This document shows, in pieces, positions 59,789 through 64,000 of a stretch of DNA of 64,000 bases. Position 1 is the stretch's first letter, and each line of letters opens with the position of its first letter. Under the pieces are notes generated by a model. It was not told the DNA's origin, made no database searches, and worked only from the letters and a program-made list of their open reading frames with translations. Location: NCBI RefSeq assembly GCF_020422885.1, contig NZ_CP084622.1, forward strand, positions 854,001-918,000, written 5' to 3'. This DNA comes from Mesobacillus sp. S13. GTDB lineage: Bacteria; Bacillota; Bacilli; Bacillales; Cytobacillaceae. Made by a program: the position numbers and the translations under genes.

Positions 59789-61998
59789 AATATCTAATGG
59801 ATTTCATGCATTCGCAGACCATCCGCAATAAGGTGCTCGTGTTCGGAGTCGTCATGTCGACAATCCCGTTGCTGCTCCTCAGCCTGTATTATTACTCTTT
59901 TGTAAAAGCAGACCTTGAAACAAGGATCCTTGAAAAACAGCATCTGGTACTGGAGAATCTATCGCGGGAAATACAATACGAATTCAGCCAGACATTTCAG
60001 CGGATCCATGTCCTTGCTTCTCTTAATCTATTGGACAAAGAACAAAGCGCCTTGTATGACCTCCTGCAGCAAAGCGAATCGATCGAAGAAGTCATCATCG
60101 CGGATGAGAAAGGCTTTGTCGAAAGTAGGGTATCCCGTTACGAACTCAATATTGCTGGAGACATGGAACGGTGGTTTACGGACGATATGTGGTTCCAGCT
60201 GCAATCGCGTGACAAGGTATATGGGCAGGTGGCATTCAACCAATATGGTCAGCCTGTCATGAAACTGGCAATCCCTTTTTATGAAGACGACAGCAAGAAA
60301 GCAATCGGAGTGACTGTTCAGCTTCAAAAAATCATCGGGAAAATTTCTTCGATGCGACAGGATCATTCTTCTTATATTTATCTACTGGATGACAAAGAAC
60401 GCGTCATCGCCCATCAGGATTACAGCAAGCTCTGGCAAAAGCAGACTTCTGGAGGCGAGGATGAACTTGGCGTTACCGCAGAAATCGAAGATCTCGACTG
60501 GGTGCTTGTGATGGAGCAACCGAAAGCAACGGCGTTCGCTCCGATTAACAGGATGCTCCAGAGCGGAATTGGTGCGGTTGCGCTGCTGATTTTAACCGTC
60601 AGCCTGATCAGTGTTTGGGCTGGGCTTTATTTTACAAGGCCGATCGTTTCGATTGACCGGGAAATGAACAAATTGAAGCAGGGACGGAAAATCAGCCCGG
60701 TGAAAATGAGGCGCACCGATGAACTGGGGAAATTGGCTGATTCCTTCAACGACATGAGCAAGGAACTGCTTGAAAAATCAAGATTGCTAGAGCAGGAGAA
60801 GGAAAGGCTCGATGTGGTGGTGAACGGGATCGGCGCTGGGTTAGCGCTCGTGACGAAAGAATACCGGATCACCTGGATGAATCCGATTTTAAAAGGGTGG
60901 CTGAACGAGGACCGGTTGACTCTGCCTTGTTACGCGGTGATCGGCGGGGAGAACGCGCCGTGTCTGAACTGTCCTATTACCTGCCCGGACCTAGATAAAA
61001 TCGCTGACGAGGTCATGAAGTTCAAGGACGGCGCCAATGGCGAGCGGATTTTCAGGCACAGGGTGTTCCCGCTGAATCACGCGATTGAGGAAGAAGGCGA
61101 GTTCCTCGTCGTGCTTGAGGATATCACCGAGCAAAAACAAATGGAAGAAACGATGATCCAGACGGATAAACTGAGCGCACTGGGAATCATGGCATCGAGC
61201 TTTGCGCATGAAGTCAATAATCCGCTGGCGACGATCAATGTGTATGCAGAGGATCTGATTGACAGGATCCAGGCCGGTGATGAGGACCTCGATGAAGAAG
61301 AAATGGAACATTATCTTCGTAAAATCAAGGAAAATACCGAGCGCTGCAAACGGATCACCGGGAACCTGCTTAATTTTTCGCGTAAGAACGATTGGACAGA
61401 AGATCGAATTCGCATCAGGGAAATCATCGAGAACAGCATCAGCCTTGTCGAGCACCAGCTGAAAAAACAGCGAATCCAGCTTGTGTTACGGATCGCGGAT
61501 GGGCTTCCGCTCGTTAGCGGCGACGGCTTGAAGCTGATGCAGGTCATTGTCAACCTGATCAATAACGCGATCGATGCGATGGAAAGCGAAGGAAGTTTGG
61601 TCGTTTCAGCAACTGAAAGTGTTAACGGAGCAGTATTGATCAAAGTGAACGACAGCGGCCACGGAATCCCAGCCGAGGCGATGGATAAACTGTTTGATCC
61701 ATTTTTCACTACAAAGCCAATCGGCAAAGGAACAGGACTTGGTTTGTCCGTTTGTTATGGAATCATCCAGCAATTTGGCGGGACGATTGCAATTGACAGT
61801 AAACCTGCAGAAGGGACAACAGTGGAAATCCAGCTGCCGGCAGAGCGTTCGCTGAAAGCGGGGCTTGGTGTGGCAGACTTAGCAGAAGCGAGTGGACAAA
61901 GGTTTTCCAAATCAGGTCATGCAGATGTCTACGGAAACACAGTAATAGATACAACGGAGGTGGGCTACGATGTCAGTAACAAGATTGTTGGTCGTTGA
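59785..61998 (+). CDS. Sensor histidine kinase with dCache-like sensor and Cys cluster
   Basis: 737 residues: TM1 (17-38), extracellular dCache-like domain (40-255), TM2 (260-284), HAMP (285-335), PAS-like domain (342-445) holding Cys382, Cys393, Cys396 and Cys400 (APCLNCPITCP), then HisKA with His475 (SSFAHEVNNPLATI) and HATPase (NNAIDAMES, DSGHGIP, GTGLGLSV). It is NtrB-like. The four Cys in a PAS domain suggest a redox cofactor or zinc. Overlaps the following sigma-54 activator by 29 bases, so both are coupled. Confidence 0.9.
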   Translation: MKYLMDFMHSQTIRNKVLVFGVVMSTIPLLLLSLYYYSFVKADLETRILEKQHLVLENLSREIQYEFSQTFQRIHVLASLNLLDKEQSALYDLLQQSESIEEVIIADEKGFVESRVSRYELNIAGDMERWFTDDMWFQLQSRDKVYGQVAFNQYGQPVMKLAIPFYEDDSKKAIGVTVQLQKIIGKISSMRQDHSSYIYLLDDKERVIAHQDYSKLWQKQTSGGEDELGVTAEIEDLDWVLVMEQPKATAFAPINRMLQSGIGAVALLILTVSLISVWAGLYFTRPIVSIDREMNKLKQGRKISPVKMRRTDELGKLADSFNDMSKELLEKSRLLEQEKERLDVVVNGIGAGLALVTKEYRITWMNPILKGWLNEDRLTLPCYAVIGGENAPCLNCPITCPDLDKIADEVMKFKDGANGERIFRHRVFPLNHAIEEEGEFLVVLEDITEQKQMEETMIQTDKLSALGIMASSFAHEVNNPLATINVYAEDLIDRIQAGDEDLDEEEMEHYLRKIKENTERCKRITGNLLNFSRKNDWTEDRIRIREIIENSISLVEHQLKKQRIQLVLRIADGLPLVSGDGLKLMQVIVNLINNAIDAMESEGSLVVSATESVNGAVLIKVNDSGHGIPAEAMDKLFDPFFTTKPIGKGTGLGLSVCYGIIQQFGGTIAIDSKPAEGTTVEIQLPAERSLKAGLGVADLAEASGQRFSKSGHADVYGNTVIDTTEVGYDVSNKIVGR

Positions 61999-63313
61999 TG
62001 ATGAACAGGATTTGCTTGAGCTTTTGGTGAGGAGGCTGAAGCGGAAGGGTTTTGACGTGGACAGCGCAGGTACGGCAGAGGACGCCCTCGAACTTGTGAA
62101 AAAGAATGAATATGACATCGGCGTCTATGACATTCGCCTTCCCGGTATGGATGGCATCGAGCTGTTAAAAGAAACCAAGAAGATCCAGCCTGATATCGAA
62201 GTGCTCATCCTGACAGGGCATGGGACGATTGATACCGCGATTGAAGCGATGAAGGTGGGTGCCTTCGATTACATCACCAAGCCTTATAATCTATCAGAAC
62301 TGGAACTGACGATAGGAAAGGCTGTTGAAAATAAAGCGCTCAAAGAGAAAAATGATTCGATGAAAAAAATCATCGCCCAGCATAATGAATTCAACATCAT
62401 CGGCGACAGCGCCAATTTTAAAGAAGTGCTCGAGATGACGAGGCGGATTGCTGACAGCGATGTGCCTGTCCTTATTGAGGGAGAAAGCGGCACCGGGAAG
62501 GAGCTGTTCGCGAAGGCACTCCATTATTGGAGCTGCCGTGCGGATGAACCATTCGTGCCTGTGAACTCCGGTGCACTCCCTGAACATCTGTTGGAAAGCG
62601 AATTGTTCGGCCATGCCCGCGGTGCTTTTACCGGAGCAAGCCAGGAGAAGAAGGGGCTGGTCGAAGCAGCGAAAGACGGGACGCTGTTTTTGGATGAGCT
62701 CGGCGAAATGCCGCTTGCTCTTCAGGTAAAATTGCTGCGCTTCCTCGAGACTGGCGAATTCCGTCGGGTCGGTGATGTCCGCGAGCGCCATGTGACTGTC
62801 CGCGTCATCGCTGCAACGAATCGCGACATGGAAAAAGAAGTCGCCGAAGGACGTTTTCGCGAAGATCTTTATTACCGGCTGAATGTTGTGAAGCTGACAA
62901 TTCCGCCGCTTCGTGAACGGAAGGGTGATTTACCCGCGCTGATTGAACACTTTATCGTGAAGACCAAAGACCCGGCGAAGCAGTTGTCGGCGGAAGCTCA
63001 GGCCGCGTTAGAGCAATACGATTTTCCGGGAAATGTCCGCGAGCTGAGTCACCTGATCGAACGCGGCGTCCTGCTATCAAAGGGAAGCTTGATAGAAGCG
63101 GACGATTTGCTTTTGCCGAAACAGGTTGCCGTTGTTGCTGCTATCGTTGGTGAGGGAACCAGGCTATGCTCACTGGAAGAAGTCGAAAAAGAACACATCG
63201 AAAACGCCTTGAAGCAGATGAACTGGAACAAAACAAAGGCAGCGGACGTGCTGGGCATCAGCGTCCGGAATCTTTATCGGAAAATTGATCAATACGGGTT
63301 GAAAGAGAAGTGA
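61970..63313 (+). CDS. NtrC-family sigma-54-dependent response regulator
   Basis: 447 residues: receiver with Asp54 (IGVYDIRLPGMDG) and acidic DDE at 10-12, AAA+ sigma-54 activation domain with Walker A GESGTGKE (171-178), sigma-54 contact loop GAFTGA (218-223) and LFLDELGEMPL, then a Fis-type HTH (NALKQMNWNKTKAADVLGIS). It needs RpoN (SigL). Its targets are not in the window; no -24/-12 promoter was found by eye. ATG has GGAGGTGG upstream. Confidence 0.93.
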   Translation: MSVTRLLVVDDEQDLLELLVRRLKRKGFDVDSAGTAEDALELVKKNEYDIGVYDIRLPGMDGIELLKETKKIQPDIEVLILTGHGTIDTAIEAMKVGAFDYITKPYNLSELELTIGKAVENKALKEKNDSMKKIIAQHNEFNIIGDSANFKEVLEMTRRIADSDVPVLIEGESGTGKELFAKALHYWSCRADEPFVPVNSGALPEHLLESELFGHARGAFTGASQEKKGLVEAAKDGTLFLDELGEMPLALQVKLLRFLETGEFRRVGDVRERHVTVRVIAATNRDMEKEVAEGRFREDLYYRLNVVKLTIPPLRERKGDLPALIEHFIVKTKDPAKQLSAEAQAALEQYDFPGNVRELSHLIERGVLLSKGSLIEADDLLLPKQVAVVAAIVGEGTRLCSLEEVEKEHIENALKQMNWNKTKAADVLGISVRNLYRKIDQYGLKEK

Positions 63314-63323
63314 ATTGGAGTGC

Positions 63324-63475
63324 GCGAACTGGAAAAAAACGAGTGGAATTTCCAGTTCGCCAATAGATTTTAATTTTCGCCAATAAACAGTGAAAAATCG
63401 CCAATAAAATAATTTTTTCGCCAATAAAATGAAATTATCGCCAATAAAGTTGTGAACTTCGCCAATAAAAATTTT
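63324..63475 (+). repeat. Phased 20-21 bp array, CGCCAATAAA type, six units with 12-bp leader hairpin
   Basis: Units start at 63358, 63378, 63399, 63419, 63439 and 63460 (spacings 20, 21, 20, 20, 21). The leader is a perfect 12-bp inverted repeat G CGAACTGGAAA (63324-63335) / TTTCCAGTTCGC (63349-63360) whose right arm includes the first bases of unit one. The response-regulator stop is only 11 bp upstream and no other terminator is seen, so the leader hairpin may itself end the transcript. Confidence 0.92.
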
Positions 63476-63549
63476 CACAATTAAAACAGAAGGTAATTTA
63501 AGATAAAATATCGAATGATTAGGAGAATTATATAGAAGGAGTGAAACAG

Positions 63550-64000
63550 TTGATAGCGAAAAATCGATCCATACCAAAAGAAATAAAGATTTATGAGGCA
63601 ATCGTAAGACGATTACCGGTAAATCATCCACGAAAAACAGAATTCGAGAACAAATTATCCCGGAAACGCGCAGGCTACAAAGGTGAAAAAGAATTAGATT
63701 ACCATATCTCACAAATCGACCACTCAAAATTCACAGTCCTTCATGATATCAGAATCCCCTACAATGATACTCATTTCCAAATTGACACTCTATTCATCTC
63801 CAATTCCTTCATCATTCCAATTGACTCCAAGTATTACGCCGGGACACTCGAATTTTACCCTGAATTCAACCAAATGATCCAATATTTAAACGGAATTGAA
63901 AAGGTATACCCTGATCCAATCCTCCAGACGAAAATACAAGGACGCCAACTCAAAGCCTTCCTAACTAGTCATCAATTTTCCCCACCTCCGTTTGAACCGC
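63550..64000 (+). CDS. NERD-domain protein (3' end outside window)
   Basis: At least 150 codons, open to the window end. TTG start with AAGGAG eight bases upstream. Residues 40-130 fit the nuclease-related NERD domain (RKRAGYKGEKELDYHISQID; HDIRIPYNDTHFQIDTLFIS; IIPIDSKYYAGTLEF, where the acidic and Lys residues match the D-x-K nuclease-like core). Role of NERD proteins in Bacillus is unknown; DNA or RNA processing is assumed from the fold. Confidence 0.75.
   Translation, partial: MIAKNRSIPKEIKIYEAIVRRLPVNHPRKTEFENKLSRKRAGYKGEKELDYHISQIDHSKFTVLHDIRIPYNDTHFQIDTLFISNSFIIPIDSKYYAGTLEFYPEFNQMIQYLNGIEKVYPDPILQTKIQGRQLKAFLTSHQFSPPPFEP

Noticed and set aside
1..64000. tRNA, rRNA, prophage or complete IS elements
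   Set aside because: No cloverleaf with CCA-type end, rRNA signature, transposase, integrase or phage gene was recognised on reading through; only small non-coding repeats were seen.

Overview
The window is chromosomal DNA of a spore-forming, motile member of the Bacillaceae. Gene content and terminators are Bacillus-like (lia operon, sinI/sinR, motAB, YkvU/SpoVB-type flippase, sigma-B and sigma-D promoters, S-box). A Mesobacillus/Cytobacillus-type relative is my guess from general familiarity; the sequence does not settle the genus. No rRNA, tRNA, prophage, intact IS element or cas genes were seen.

Layout. 0-9.5 kb: 3' end of an immune-inhibitor-A protease, a DEAD-box helicase, an amidase, a YitT-type membrane protein, a HEPN-CBS fusion, a SAM-riboswitch-controlled transsulfuration enzyme and a sigma-B-controlled stress protein. 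9.5-15.1 kb: a LysM-CAP protein and the envelope-stress operon liaI-H-F-S-R plus small membrane proteins. 15-22 kb: ABC-F protein, lipid-linked glycan flippase, DUF1284, TrkA-C and CorA-like transport genes. 22-28.3 kb: a decayed tandem duplication, YetJ, MscL, a GAF-LuxR regulator divergent from a three-gene DUF6230/DUF6114 exported-protein cluster, acylphosphatase. 28.7-36 kb: aminopeptidase AmpS, an MFS pump, topoisomerase III, a Nudix-GNAT fusion and small proteins. 36-41 kb: a peroxiredoxin with an in-frame TGA at the catalytic cysteine position (probable selenoprotein), cydAB with a perfect FNR-type palindrome upstream, and a sodium:solute symporter. 41-46.3 kb: chemoreceptor with a sigma-D promoter, motAB, MFS pump. 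46.6-51.3 kb: nosDLYF copper-site assembly genes and a second NosL-like lipoprotein, without nosZ. 51.5-54.7 kb: a biofilm/cell-fate block with two SinR-type repressors, a SinI antirepressor behind a c-di-GMP-I riboswitch, TreR and ComFB. 54.8-64 kb: YfkM, Map, an RpiR regulator with a 6-phosphogluconate dehydrogenase, a substrate-binding-protein/histidine-kinase/sigma-54-activator operon, and a truncated NERD-domain gene.

Two themes stand out. First, the peroxiredoxin at 36.1 kb carries TGA exactly where the peroxidatic Cys codon should be, and a GC-rich hairpin with a GGUC loop starts 17 nt after it, as in bacterial SECIS elements. Second, seven intergenic arrays (near 1.3, 4.7, 17.3, 30.7, 46.5, 55.5 and 63.4 kb) share one design: usually six AT-rich units with a period of 20-21 bp, a short GC-containing head followed by ATAWA, placed just 3' of a gene and read in that gene's direction, in several cases behind a conserved inverted-repeat leader. 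I do not recognise them as a described element.

Functionally, the region mixes stress and envelope sensing (lia, YflT, YfkM, MscL, YetJ), microaerobic/anaerobic respiration (cydAB, nos genes) and the motility/biofilm decision (motAB, MCP, c-di-GMP riboswitch-sinI, sinR paralogues, comFB).
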